This document shows, piece by piece, positions 21,071-31,585 of a stretch of DNA of 64,000 nucleotides (its first letter is position 1; the number at the start of each line of letters is the position of its first letter). The notes under the pieces were generated by a model, which saw only the letters and a program-made list of their open reading frames with translations, was not told the origin of the DNA and searched no databases. The position numbers and the translations under genes are program-made. The stretch is from Holtermannia corniformis. Its lineage: Eukaryota; Basidiomycota; Tremellomycetes; Holtermanniales. The stretch lies in assembly GCA_001599935.1 (NCBI GenBank), contig BCIJ01000003.1:952424-1016423 (forward strand). The letters are read 5' to 3'.

Positions 21071-21225
21071 TCTTGCGGTTATATAGTTGTCTTGCCGGAT
21101 TACGGTTACTTGTCTTGTGATTATACGGGTATGTGTCTTGTGGGATTACAGTGGCTTTTCTTGCAGGATTACGGTGCCTTTTCTTGCGGAATTACGGTGA
21201 CGTGTCTTGCGGGATTACTGAGTGA
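21071..21225 (+). repeat. 23-bp tandem repeat inside the retrotransposon
   Basis: About six imperfect copies of a 23-bp unit, TCTTGCGGGATTACGGTGAC plus three variable bases. It lies between the convergent ends of the antisense gene (stop 20958) and pol (stop 21283). The first copy is 4 bp short. Non-coding; possibly a terminator, spacer or recombination-generated array. Confidence 0.8.
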
Positions 21226-21282
21226 TTTGTTCGTTGTCGGTGATTGGTATGGGCGATTGAGTTTTTGGTTGACGCGGAAAGG

Positions 21283-24200
21283 TCATTTCCGCAGGGCGGA
21301 ATAGGTTGGTGGGGCGGGGGAGTCGGGGTGTTCGGAATGGAATAGGTGGAGTTTTTGCGTGAGGTGTTTGAGGTTCGAGTACGGTTCCCATGAGTTTTCG
21401 GATGCATCGTAGTCGAGCCATTTGACGAGATAGTAATAGGCGCGGCCGCGCTTTTCGCAAGCGAGAAGGGTTTCTACGTCGAAACGTTCATCCCCTTCTG
21501 CTGTCGGTGGTGCTAGGACTTGAGGTGGCGGTGTCGGGCGAAGTGTGTTATCGGAGGCTTTGTACTTTTGAAGGAGGGAAACATGGAAGACATTGTGGAT
21601 ACGAAGGTTCGGAGGGAGGGAGAGACGGTACGCGAGGTGGGGTTCGGAGCCTACGCCTTCGATGATAGGAAAGGGGCCGTAGTTGCGGTCGTCGAGCTTC
21701 TTGGAGGGTCGTAGGGTTTTGATGTTTGTGGCCTTGAGCATCACGAGGTCGCCCGGTGCAAATACAGGTGTCGGTTGGTGATGCTTGTTGTACGCCTTGG
21801 AGTATTTGTCGTTTGCCGTTTGGATTTGCTCCTTGAGGAATTGTTGTACCGCGAGCATCTCGTTCGCCATGTCGAAGGCGGCGGGTACGAACTGCGGAAG
21901 TTGAGTTTCCGCCGTGATAGCTGATGCCTTCGGGTTGAACCCCTTGTTTGCTGCGAAAGGGGAGACGCCGGTTGCGGAGTGGGTGGAGTTGTTGTAAGCA
22001 AATTCTGCCAGCGGTAGTAGTTCCGACCAATCCGATTGTGCGTAGTTAGAATAGCACCGAAGGTACTGTTCGAGCCACTGATTTACGATCTCGGTCTGCC
22101 CGTCGGATTGTGGGTGGAAAGCCGTGCTAAAATCCAGGGCGAAACCCAGGCTTCCGCTCAGCGCTTCCCAGAATTTCGACGTGTAGACCGACCCGCGGTC
22201 GGAAACAATGGAGTCCGGTAGGCCGTGTTTCGAGAAGACGTGTTTAATGAATAAGCGCGCCATTTCAGGCGCCGTCATAGTCGTTGTTGTTGGGATGAAA
22301 ACTGCCATCTTCGTAAGTCGATCTACAACCACGAGGACGGCGTCATGCGAATCGGAGAGTGGGAGTTGAACAATCATGTCGGTAGAAATCGAGGACCAGG
22401 GTTTCGTCGGAATGGGCAGTGGTTTGAGGGAGCCGAATGGTTTGGCACGAGACACTTTGGTGCGCTGGCATGTCACGCAAGCGGAAACATGCTTTTCGCA
22501 ATCGGCAAAAAGGTTCCCCCAGACGAAGTTGCGGCGTACGTTGGCGAATGTACGCTTTACTCCGGGGTGTCCTGCGGTAAGAGCTTCGTGGGCATCGACT
22601 AGGATCTCGGTACGCAGTTGCGCGTCATCCGGGACCCAGATTGCTCCTTGTTGTGTCTTGAACACCCCCCCGCGTTCGGAGAGTTGCGGAGCCTTGGGTA
22701 CCGTTTTGCCTTCCTGGATCCAACGTGTTGTGGCGGCCCGAATACGCTCGATGAGTTTTCCAGCTGGTCCTGATGCGAGCAGCATGTTGACAAACACCGA
22801 GCGGTCGAGTATTGGGCGGATGTTGTGCGGGTTGAGCTCTGCGGAGAGTGAGGTTCCGCCATCCGAGGGTCTAAAGTCCGGCCTGCGCGACAGCGCATCC
22901 GGTTTGCCTGAGTCTTTTCCCGCTCGATAAACGATCTTAAAATCGAAACCTGAGAGCATTTCCGACCAGCGAATCTGCCGGCGGTTCTGCAGTTGCGATG
23001 TTTGGAAGTATTCCAAGGAACGGTGATCTGTTATAATTGTAATAGGGTTGTGAAGTCCCTCGAGATAATGGCGCCACTCGCGGAAAGCTGCTACGATTGC
23101 AAGCAGTTCCTTCTCACGGGTGGGGTAGTTGAGCTCAGGGTGGCTCATCTTGCGAGACAAGTAGGCGATCGGTCGGAAGTGGCCGTCGCTGCTCTTCTGA
23201 GAGAGGATTGCCCCGATTGCGTAGTCGGAAGCATCCGTTTCAATGATGGTCTCGTCCTCCGGCGCATAGTGCCGAAGGACCGGTGCCGTGGTGAAGGCGG
23301 AACGCAAAGTCTTGAATGCGGAATCGTGCTTTCCGCCCCACTCAAACTTGGTTCCCTTTTTCGTGAGTTCGTGTAGCGGTGTGGCGATGGCGGCATAGTT
23401 GCGGATGAAACGCCGGTAGAAGTTTGCGAAGCCAAGAAACGCTTGTAGTTCCTTGACCGTTTTCGGTGTTGGCCAATCCAAAATCGCTTTGACCTTTGCT
23501 TCGTCCATCGTGACACCCTCTGGCGACACCACGAAGCCAAGGAATTCCGCTTTGTGGCAGTGGAAGACGCATTTCTCGTGTTTTGCGAACAGGTTGTTCG
23601 CTCGGAGTCTTCTCAGGATCTCCTCCACGTGTTGCGCATGAGTTTCCTCGTCATCGGAAAAGATGAGGATATCGTCGAGGTAGATTATCACGTACTTATC
23701 GAGCAGGTCTCGAAAGATGTGGTTCATCAAATGNTGGAACGAGGCCGGAGCATTCGTCAAACCAAAAGGCATGACGCGGTACTCGAACAGCCCGTATCGA
23801 GTGCGGAAAGCCGTTTTCCACTCATCCCCTTTCGCGATGCGCAACAGATTGTACGCTCCGCGCAAGTCGATTTTTGAATAGATCTTCGCCGTGCGAAGGC
23901 GATCGAGGAGGTCNCCAACGAGCGGGAGCGGGTAACGGTTCTTTACCGTAATCGCGTTCAACTTGCGGTAGTCCACGCACAGTCGCAGGGAACCATCTTT
24001 CTTCTTAACGAAGAGGACTGGTGATCCTGCTGGGGATTCCGATGGCCTGATGAATCCTTTCGANAGGTTGGATGCAATGTAGTCTTTCAACGTACGCATC
24101 TCTACCTCCGACAGCGAGTAGATTGGGCCGTAGCCCGGTGTTTCTCCTTCCTTCAGCGTGATCGCATGGTCGAAGCGGCGGTGCGGGGGTAGTTCCTCTG

Positions 24201-24720
24201 CGTTCGCTTCGGAGAAGACGTCGAGAAATTGGTGGTAGCGGCGCGGAACTATCTGTTCCGCTGGTGGTGCCTCCACTACCACCGACTTAGCGTATACTAC
24301 GCCGATGGGTTCTCCTTCTTCGCGTTGGTTGAAGGAGCCAGCACTAACTACGGACACCNCCACCTTCGGGTGCGAGGGTTGGGTTTCCGCAGCGCGGTGC
24401 GAGGTGGTTCTGGCCATGCTCGTGAAGCTGCCAGAGGTGGTTGGTAGTGGCCGTCCTTGCGCATTCGGAGATGCGGCAACGTTGGCCAGGGTTGCGCCTC
24501 GCACTTGAGGTGTCTTCGGGGTGGGTGGTAGGGGCCGTCTTTGCGCATTCGGGGATGCGTCAAAGGTTGGTGAGCCAGGGTTTGGCGGTAGAGGCCTTGT
24601 TTGACGGGTGGGGACAGCTGATTCCCCTCCTTGGACGGGTCTGTGCTCGTCCTGGAGAGCTCGGTTTGCTTCNTATGAACGGTGCATAGAGGCCACGGAG
24701 CCGGTGGTTTGCCGGGGCAT
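21283..24720 (-). CDS. Retrotransposon pol: RT, RNase H, integrase, chromodomain
   Basis: 1,145-codon open frame. Residues 1-165 are Pro/Ser-rich with two near-identical repeats ([13 protein letters not shown] and [13 protein letters not shown]). Reverse transcriptase spans about 180-400, with [16 protein letters not shown] and the catalytic YLDD near 345. RNase H begins near 495 ([11 protein letters not shown]). The integrase zinc finger H-H-C-C is at about 715-755 (ending CVTC), and the integrase core has Asp near 780, Asp near 838 (VSDRGSVY) and Glu near 878 ([13 protein letters not shown]). A chromodomain is at about 1,077-1,120 ([19 protein letters not shown]), the signature of chromoviruses that target heterochromatin marks. 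No protease DSG/DTG motif is present. No frameshifts or stops; three codons contain N. Confidence 0.93.
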   Translation of the reverse strand: MPRQTTGSVASMHRSXEANRALQDEHRPVQGGESAVPTRQTRPLPPNPGSPTFDASPNAQRRPLPPTPKTPQVRGATLANVAASPNAQGRPLPTTSGSFTSMARTTSHRAAETQPSHPKVXVSVVSAGSFNQREEGEPIGVVYAKSVVVEAPPAEQIVPRRYHQFLDVFSEANAEELPPHRRFDHAITLKEGETPGYGPIYSLSEVEMRTLKDYIASNXSKGFIRPSESPAGSPVLFVKKKDGSLRLCVDYRKLNAITVKNRYPLPLVXDLLDRLRTAKIYSKIDLRGAYNLLRIAKGDEWKTAFRTRYGLFEYRVMPFGLTNAPASFXHLMNHIFRDLLDKYVIIYLDDILIFSDDEETHAQHVEEILRRLRANNLFAKHEKCVFHCHKAEFLGFVVSPEGVTMDEAKVKAILDWPTPKTVKELQAFLGFANFYRRFIRNYAAIATPLHELTKKGTKFEWGGKHDSAFKTLRSAFTTAPVLRHYAPEDETIIETDASDYAIGAILSQKSSDGHFRPIAYLSRKMSHPELNYPTREKELLAIVAAFREWRHYLEGLHNPITIITDHRSLEYFQTSQLQNRRQIRWSEMLSGFDFKIVYRAGKDSGKPDALSRRPDFRPSDGGTSLSAELNPHNIRPILDRSVFVNMLLASGPAGKLIERIRAATTRWIQEGKTVPKAPQLSERGGVFKTQQGAIWVPDDAQLRTEILVDAHEALTAGHPGVKRTFANVRRNFVWGNLFADCEKHVSACVTCQRTKVSRAKPFGSLKPLPIPTKPWSSISTDMIVQLPLSDSHDAVLVVVDRLTKMAVFIPTTTTMTAPEMARLFIKHVFSKHGLPDSIVSDRGSVYTSKFWEALSGSLGFALDFSTAFHPQSDGQTEIVNQWLEQYLRCYSNYAQSDWSELLPLAEFAYNNSTHSATGVSPFAANKGFNPKASAITAETQLPQFVPAAFDMANEMLAVQQFLKEQIQTANDKYSKAYNKHHQPTPVFAPGDLVMLKATNIKTLRPSKKLDDRNYGPFPIIEGVGSEPHLAYRLSLPPNLRIHNVFHVSLLQKYKASDNTLRPTPPPQVLAPPTAEGDERFDVETLLACEKRGRAYYYLVKWLDYDASENSWEPYSNLKHLTQKLHLFHSEHPDSPAPPTYSALRK

Positions 24721-24750
24721 TCTATATTTTTGCGCGAGGGAGAGTAAAGA

Positions 24751-24761
24751 CGCTCGAATAT
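24751..24761 (-). other. Putative self-primer binding site
   Basis: Two bases from the LTR edge, the coding strand reads ATATTCGAGCG. It is exactly complementary over 11 nt to CGCTCGAATAT inside the LTR (minus strand of 24927-24937 and 19676-19686). No host tRNA 3' end match was apparent. This resembles the Tf1/sushi mechanism, in which the mRNA 5' end folds back and primes reverse transcription. Confidence 0.55.
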
Positions 24762-24763
24762 AC

Positions 24764-25082
24764 TGTGACGCCCTCGCCTAAGGAAGACGAGGACCGGGAG
24801 GTTGAGGCGGGATCGGCGAAGATCTACCTCCGAAGGGGAGACTCTCGGACGCGCAGCGGAAAGCGAGGGTCCGCACTACGAGGAACCTCGAGGATCGACG
24901 AGCGAGAATAGAGGGTGAACACTATAATATTCGAGCGATGTAGATACAACAGAGACGACGCGGAAGACGAGGGGGCGCGGCGGCACAGCCGCAGCGCACA
25001 GACAATGGTGCGATTAGCACCAGTGGCACTCTGAGCGCCGCGCAGCGGCTACTCGCCACGTGACACCGCCGTAGGCGTGACA
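24764..25082 (-). repeat. LTR, 5' copy in element orientation
   Basis: 319 bp, same ends as the other copy, G at 24869 is the only visible difference. Followed on the plus strand by AAGCAGAAG, which resumes the interrupted orphan exon. Confidence 0.95.
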
Positions 25083-25085
25083 AAG

Positions 25086-25112
25086 CAGAAGATTGTGATC
25101 GTCGAGGCGTAG
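25086..25112 (+). pseudogene. Displaced 3' end of the interrupted orphan gene
   Basis: Eight sense codons and TAG that continue, in frame, the exon cut at 19512 if the element and one target copy are removed. See the entry at 18658. Confidence 0.6.
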
Positions 25113-25327
25113 AGACGAGGCGTGACATTCGTGACGATCTGATGAGTCTGCGACAACGATGGATTGATTGACATGCCAATGCAAGAGCTTTGCTTTCGGC
25201 CATCAATACTCTGATTATCCTGGTCAGCAGATTTCAGTGCCGCCGCAAAATCCCATGTCTGACGAAACTCTAGCTCGGCGGTGGCCCAGCCTGTGAGCTG
25301 ACAGTCGCGAGTGCCCCTCATGCCCTA
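25113..25327. other. Short unannotated spacer
   Basis: Between the interrupted gene's stop and the inverted-repeat element. Nothing recognisable; ends at the TA target dinucleotide of that element. Confidence 0.4.
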
Positions 25328-25974
25328 CAGATGTGTCTCTATATTTGAGACGAGCATTTCCTAATGGCAGGCCAGTCCAATTAGAGAGGCTTCCAAATAC
25401 GCAAATTTACGTAATCACGGCGTTACGGCGTTACATGTATGCTTATGGGGTTAAGCCGTCGACTTTCGCCACCACCGCCATCTCAGCCAGTACCATGACC
25501 CATCACTCGTCATCTACCTCGATCGGACATTGGTGCTATGATTGGACGGCTGCGGCTATGAGATGGGATCCTTGAGTGGCTGCAAAAGGCTCTGCAGCGT
25601 CACCCAATCCCTGGCCATCACGTCGCATCGCAGCTCATTATGTAAGCAAGTACAGGCACGAGGCTCTTGGATACGCCCCTCCAATACCATTTCTGCGGCT
25701 CTGGCGCCTCGGAGACGGTGCCAGGGACATTGCACTGAATGCAGAGCGTGTGTACGGGCTGCTGACGTGCTCACAGGACCCAAATCAAGCCTTCAGGTGT
25801 CTCTAAACTCAAGATTCGGATAAATGAGATCCTGGGCGCGTGCGGACCTCTCAACTATAGAGACATCTCTCATTTCGAGGCCAAATGCATAGGAGAATGC
25901 TCGAAACTGCCATCTTGAGGTCCATTTATAGAGACATCTCATTTATGGAGACCCCAAATATAGAGACACATCTG
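25328..25974. mobile_element. Terminal-inverted-repeat element (MITE-like), TA target
   Basis: 647 bp flanked by TA on both sides (25326-25327, 25975-25976). The ends are perfect 20-bp inverted repeats, CAGATGTGTCTCTATATTTG at the left and its complement at the right. Subterminal copies of ATAGAGACATCTC occur near 25,858 and 25,928, as expected for transposase-binding repeats. No transposase frame, so it is a non-autonomous element. The TA duplication points to the Tc1/mariner (including pogo/Fot1) group. Confidence 0.85.
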
Positions 25975-26338
25975 TATGCCCTTGTGCCGCATAAACCCGC
26001 AGGAGACCCAATGCCGCTGTCCAGGCCGCAAGCGGGCATGACGTGTGTGGCAGGATGGACAATTTCCTGATCGGTGCTTCCGCCACTGCCGCCGGCTGGA
26101 CATGTGAGGGATTTCAGGATCAACGACCCTGACCATCCTTGGACGTTCCGCCCGGGCAGTCACGGCATGGGAGCCGACCAGATTGCCGGCGGCTCTCGGG
26201 CCACTACATGCGTCGTCCCCGTCAGATTTTATTCTCTGTTTGCCAAACCGGCCCTTACGTCGTCACAGATCATTTTTGGGGATCCGGGGCAGTTCGCACT
26301 TCGTCTCAGCAACCAACAACCTTCACTCAAGCAGCAAG
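25975..26338 (+). other. Hexose transporter upstream region
   Basis: 364 bp between the inverted-repeat element and the transporter start. No gene. The element therefore sits directly in this promoter's upstream region. Confidence 0.45.
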
Positions 26339-28903
26339 ATGGTCGCAGTTGTCGCTTCAGGTGGCGCGGTCTCAGGCGTTTCGTTCGCGTCGCTCTTCAA
26401 GAGGGAATATCGCACACCCTTGTTTTTCTGCGGTGTAGCCGTACGTCCGCTGTGCGCGTGATTTGTGTCTCTGACAGAGATCAACAGGTATTGGGTGCTT
26501 TCCTCTATGGTTATGGTGAGTTTGCCGCGCTGATGGTTGCTGGCGCTGACATTGTCTAGACGGAACACATTTTACCTCCATGTTTGTGGGACAGTTGTTT
26601 ACAAAAGTCTACTTCGCTGACGCCTTTCGGCAGTCTGGAGATGGACCAATTCAGTCAGTCTCCGGCTGGCATACAACGGCTTTGGCGCTAACACGCCACG
26701 CAGAGAAGGACTTTGGCTTCCAAACTCCGGGATCCAACCCACCTTCGTACGAGTACTCTGGTTCCAACCAGTCGCTTGTAAGTGATTGCGCGCCTGGGCC
26801 CCGACTTTGCTGACTGATCTGCGCAGTGGACCTCAATTGTGCAGGTCGGCGAATTCTGCGGTGCCCTCGCCGCTGGTTTCATCGGTGACCGCTTTGGTCG
26901 CAAGGGAGGCATGATCGCCGCCATCTCGCTCGTCACTCTTGGTGCATTGCTCCAAGTCATCCTCGTTGGCAGCTCTGCGTCAGTATAAATCGCATCAAGC
27001 TAGTCCCATTGCTGAAGTAGCGCAGTCTCCTGACCGTCGGTCGTCTGATCTTGGGTGGCGGTGTCGGCATCGTGTCAAACGCGGTCCCTCTTTACTTGTC
27101 CGAGATCCCGCCAATGGAACTCCGTGGTGGTGTCGTCTCGTGCTGGCAGCTGCTCCTCGCCATCGGCCAGGTCATCGGCGCTTGCGTCGGTCAGGGCACG
27201 CACTTGCGTAGTGACACCGGGTTTGTGTTGCAACCAGTCGCCTCGTCACGCGCTAACCGTCCTCAGTGCCTGGCGCATCCCCATCGCCGTCAACTGGGCC
27301 ATTGTTCTCGTTATTGCCATTGGTCTGCTCTTCATTCCCGAGTCGCGTATGTTCGACCTTGTGTTGCCTGGACCGGCTGACGATCTCTAGCGCGTTGGTT
27401 GCTGTACAAGAACCAGCCGGAGAAGGCCGAACGTGCCCTTGAGCGCATCCACAACGGTAGCGAGGACCGCGATGTTCTCGTCCAAGAGCAGGTTAGTGAG
27501 ATCAAATCTTCACTTCCTCGCTGACAGTCTCAGCTTGCCATCATCAACAAGTCCCGCGAGGAGGAGCGTCAAAGCAGCAGCAGCGAGTCGAAGTGGAGCG
27601 ATCTCTTCAGTACGTCAACAACCTACTACGCTACCGCCATGTCTGACGTTTGTATCAGAGGGTGTCGAGCGCCGCAAGTTTGGCTGTGTCGTTGGCATTC
27701 TTGTCTCGCAGCAGATTTCTGGTGTCCAATTCATTTTCAGCTACACCACTACCTTCCTGAGTGCCGCCGGCATTGACGACCCGTTCATCATCACCGTGAG
27801 TACGATTCAAGGCTCAGCACGGCCGTGCTGACAACCGCAGATTATTGTCGACATCCTCGAGGTCCTCGGCGTCGTCGCGTCGTTCTTCGTCGTGAACCGC
27901 TTCGGCCGCCGCCCCTTGCTCCTCTGGACGTGCGTGGTTTCCCCGAATCGCTGGCGTGTGACTGACGCGCTGCAGCGGTTACTTCATGTTCGCCTGCCTT
28001 CTCGTCTGCGGGTGCCTTGGTGCCAAGGCCGGTCACGGCGAGTTCGAGACCTACCTCCGTGCCCACCCTGCGTTCAGCAAGGCCGTTGCGGCGTGAGTAC
28101 ACCTGCCTGCCTACCGATCAGTCGGCTAATGGTATCCAGTATGATCTGCCTCTATGTCTTTGCATTCAACGTTGCCTGGGGTCCTCTTGGTGGGTTTGAG
28201 TGCTGAGCATATCCGGTTGGGTAGCTGATTCGCCATGCACAGCTTGGGTCGTTGCTTCCGAGGTGCGCACCGCTCGCTGGGGAAAAGGCAAAGAGACTGA
28301 CTATCGCAAAGCTTTGCACTGGTCGTAACAGGCAGAAGATCATGTCGATTGCCACCGCTTGCTTCTGGCTTGCTGCCTTTGTCGTTTCGTTTACCCTTCC
28401 TGTAAGTACCGATTGCACATCCAGTGGCATAGCTGACAATGACCGGCAGTGTAAGCTTAGGATCGCCTTCCTGGCCGTGCACTGCTAACCGTTGGCTTCT
28501 TCTTCCTCCTTTACAGACTTGTGAGTGTTATTGCGGCTGGTCGGTGTCATGGCTAACTTTGCCAGGTTCCGCGCCGATGAAGCCGGTCTGGGTCCCATGG
28601 TTGGCTTCGTCTACTGCTTCGGCGCCGCCATTTCGATCGTCTTCACCTACTTTGTCATCCCCGAGACACAAGGCCGTACCCTCGAGGAGATCAAGTGCGT
28701 TTGCGCGATACAGGCTGGTGCATCTGCTGACTGTCCACAGCTTCATGATGGAGGCCGGTATCCCAACTCGCGAGTGGAAGGACTACGACCTCGCGACCGT
28801 CGTCGCCAAGAGCGACAAGTCGAAACGTCGCTACGCCGACGACGCCGAGCACTTGGAGACTGCGCAGGCGAGCAGGTCGCCCTCGCCAAAGGCCCAGGTC
28901 TAG
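26339..28903 (+). CDS. MFS hexose transporter
   Basis: Twelve-helix sugar porter of the plasma membrane, HXT/Hgt-like. Signatures in order: FLYGYDGTHFTS (helix 1), GDRFGRKGGM (loop 2-3), the loop 6-7 motif PESPRWLLYKN, VSQQISGVQFIFSYTTTF (helix 7 QQxxGxxxxxYY-like), NRFGRRPLLLW, and PETQGRTLEEI after helix 12. A charged cytosolic tail ends SRSPSPKAQV. Assembled from about 15 exons with 40-60 nt introns. The proline of PESPRW is formed across an intron near 27,345-27,390. Intron 28288-28331 begins with GC, set by continuity from SEVRTARWGK into KIMSIATACFW. Substrate preference cannot be deduced. Confidence 0.9.
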
Positions 28904-29212
28904 AGAATGCCTGTAGCTATAGAGCCATGCAGCATCCACTAATTCAACCTCGGCTTCGACTGGCGTACTAGCCACGATCTTGCGGCTGGTGAATGCACTG
29001 CTTCGAGCGCCCTCCGTTCCCCTCCACTCCCCTCCGTTCGTTGGCTAGTGACGCAGTCAACCCCTGTGGGTCAATCGAAGACACAGTGCAATGTAACAAG
29101 GGTTCATCCAAAGTACCCCGCCATCCTATGTTGTAAGGGCCTTCGCAATAACAAGGCTCAGCAAGGTGATGTGCTGATAAAGGGGACAAGCGGTGACAGC
29201 ATCAGCCACAGC

Positions 29213-29669
29213 ATGAGCGTCACACCAACAGCCATAGGCGATGGCAAGTACAAAGTCAATGGACAGCCTGGTCAGACGTATTATATCGCCAAGTGGAAAT
29301 ACTGCTTCACCATAGCGTCCACCACGGATTGGTCAGTAGGTAAGCTCAAGGAATATATTCCGGTCGGACAGGTTGGTCTTCTAGCGTACTACGCACTTGC
29401 CGTGCTGATATGGTGCCCAGACCGGGTTTCGAGACGAGTATTGCCCAGAGATCGAACAAGTGGCAAACGGCTACCAATTCGACGCTTCCCACCTCAAATA
29501 TATGCATTCAAGTCAATTAAAGTGAGTACAAGAAGATACTGGTGTGAGCTCGCGATCTGATCATCGTCAGGCCTCGAACAGAACCCATGTTGGGCGAGGT
29601 CGTTGTACAAGCCACCACAGATCCTTCCGAGACTACTTTGTAGCGTGCTTCCGATCCGCTGATCACTGA
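29213..29669 (+). CDS. Small orphan protein, start uncertain
   Basis: Three exons joined by GTTGGT...CCCAG (about 29,372-29,420) and GTGAGT...TCAG (about 29,521-29,569) introns remain in frame to TGA 29667-29669. The product is about 120 residues: MSVTPTAIGDGKYKVNGQ, YYIAKWKYCFTIASTTDW, then TGFRDEYCPEIEQVANGYQ and a basic end. The open frame extends upstream of the chosen ATG without another ATG, so an extra 5' exon may exist. No signal peptide in this model; four cysteines. No family recognised. Confidence 0.4.
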
Positions 29670-30035
29670 AGCGGGTTGGCGGCCCCGCCACTGTCACCAT
29701 ATCGTGGTCATCGTTGTTCCGATGCATCTAGGTGTCGGTTGGCTCTAGCTTGATTGCGTTGAAGAGAGCAACCACCGCCCATTGCCCAATCTGCTAAATG
29801 GCTCTCCAAGTTATCTCCCTGGCTTCGACGTCATTAGCGTAGCGTTTGCGTCTCGCTTCTGAGATTGGGAAGATTGGTAGGTGACAAATTGTGCGGCGGA
29901 GCGAGCATCACTGCCCTCCTTTGTTCGCTGTTCTAACATGGCGGGCTGTTAGCCCACTCGTAACCGGTGTCGGTTGGTACCAGTATACGGGGCAACGAAC
30001 CACTGCGCACAGCTCTTCTTGTACGACTCACCAAG

Positions 30036-30498
30036 ATGCCGGTCGAAGTCAAGCGCATTACGTCCAACGGATCTCGAGAGCCCGCCCGGTCAGAGACGCT
30101 CAGTACAACAGGTCGAGCTCCAAAGTTGTACAACTATTTCGTCGATGATGATTCTAAAAACAGATATAACATCTACGAATGGTGCAACAACTTTACCGTA
30201 GTGCCATCGACTGACACTGATCCCGACGGCCGAAAGAAGATGGCAGGACTGCGCCACCGGACCACTGATGGAAGTATTTACTATTGCACGGTGCGTCAAC
30301 GTTCTGCTGGATGATGGATTAGCAGCTGATCGTTGGTAGGACTGCGACACTTGCTTTAACCCGGACGTCAGCATGCACGACGTATACGGTCAGCAAGTGT
30401 TTCAACTGACCGAAGACAAACGATACGTCGAGTATGACAATGCGAAAGCCGGATCCGAGCTCAACGACGTGCTCAGACGCCATGGTATCTCTGTCTAG
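30036..30498 (+). CDS. Small orphan protein with cysteine pair
   Basis: Two exons, intron about 30,292-30,339 (GTGCGT...GGTAG) joining YYCT to DCDTCFNPD. About 138 residues, soluble, acidic, starting MPVEVKRITSNGSREP. Core motifs KLYNYFVDDDSKNRYNIYEW and YVEYDNAKAGSELNDVLRRH suggest a small alpha/beta fold. C-x-x-C-x-x-C spacing (YCTDCDTC) could bind metal. No family recognised. It stands between other small orphans, downstream of the hexose transporter. Confidence 0.5.
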
Positions 30499-30682
30499 AC
30501 CTCGGCTATGTACCATCTCTGCGCCTAGCTAGCCGTTTTGCCACTTTGACCCGTGATCCGAAGTTTGGCTGTGCCTCGTGACGTCCTTGTCATGACGTAA
30601 CGGCAACAGCAGGACCCCGCCACTCGCTTCGGTTCTTATCCCTGTCCTCGCTGCAACCTGTTACCACCTTCAAACAGCTATC

Positions 30683-31475
30683 ATGGTCCGTCTTGAGGTT
30701 CGAGATGCTGCGAATGACAGTTGACATGCCAACTCAGTCTCCGTGCGTGACACGACCGACTGTCGGATTGGCAGCCCAAGCTAACTCGCCCGCAGTCTTC
30801 CCGAGCTCTGCTTCTCTGTCCTTCGCTCGCCTTTGACGGCTGTCGGGCTTCCCCTCGTCGTCGGTATGGGCTCAGGCTACATCACTGGCCAGTCTGCCAA
30901 GAGCGAGTGGTACACTGTACATGCGCAGCCGTCTGTGCGTTCGACGCTAACCTTGTTCGATGCAGCGGTTGAACCAGCCTTCCTTCAGTCCTCCTCGGGA
31001 GGCATTCGGTCCAGTGTGGACTGCTCTGTATCTTGGTGAGCTGGAAGCTTAAGCTGGTTGGGTGGCAACTGACTATCCAGGCCTCGGTTACGTCTCGCAT
31101 CTCTCCGTCAAGGCCTTTGACGCCGCCCTGACCCCCGGTGGTACGAACCAGGCCGACCAGGCCATCCAACTCTACTACGCCCAGCTCGTCCTCAACACGC
31201 TCTGGACGCCACTCTTCTTCGGCGCCAAGCAGACTGAAGCCGCACTCGTCAACCTAGTTGCGTTGACGGGCACGAGCGTCGCCATGGCCGTGCAGATGTC
31301 AAAGCTTGACACGTACCCTATCTCAACTAACTGGATCACGATCCCGTACTGGTCAGTCTTCAACGGAGAAGATTTGCGACTGCATTGACATGGTGATGAC
31401 AGCGCGTGGCTCGGCTACGCAACCTACCTCAACGCCGGTATCGTGCTCAACAACCGCACCTCCAAGCGTGTCTGA
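30683..31475 (+). CDS. TspO/MBR (TSPO) family membrane protein
   Basis: Five-helix translocator-protein family, binding porphyrins and lipids, usually in the mitochondrial outer membrane or ER. Motifs: LPLVVGMGSGYITG (helix 1), RLNQPSFSPPREAFGPVWTALY (family hallmark loop and helix 2), YAQLVLNTLWTPLFFG (helix 3), AVQMSKLDTYPISTNWITIPY (helix 4) and CAWLGYATYLNAGIVLNN (helix 5). The start MVRLE is followed by a 5-nt exon (30738-30742) that supplies S and two bases of P, then exon 30796 onward. About 175 residues, a usual length for fungal members. Confidence 0.88.
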
Positions 31476-31585
31476 GTAGCTGTATCTGATTCAATACACT
31501 TATAAGCCTCTCTCACTGTGTTCGTTAGGGATCAGCTCATACCAAATGTATGTAATACGCTGTGAGCACTCGCATTGCATTGCTA

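Larger units (their letters stand above)
19513..25082 (-). mobile_element. Chromovirus-type Ty3/Gypsy LTR retrotransposon
   Basis: 5.57-kb element, coding on the minus strand, with 319-bp LTRs differing at one visible base (19618/24869). In element orientation the order is LTR (24764-25082), primer site, pol with C-terminal chromodomain (24720-21283), tandem repeat, antisense gene, G-rich purine tract and LTR (19513-19831). No gag or aspartic protease was found, so it is probably non-autonomous or uses another copy's proteins. Flanks are CAAAG at 19508-19512 and 25081-25085. Because CA is also the LTR end, the duplication is either 5 bp (317-bp LTR) or 3 bp (319-bp LTR). A few ambiguous N bases fall inside it, as expected of a repeat in an assembly. 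Confidence 0.93.

Noticed and set aside
19513..25082. Reading the N-containing codons of pol as lesions
   Set aside because: N's are ambiguous base calls; the frame is open across all of them.
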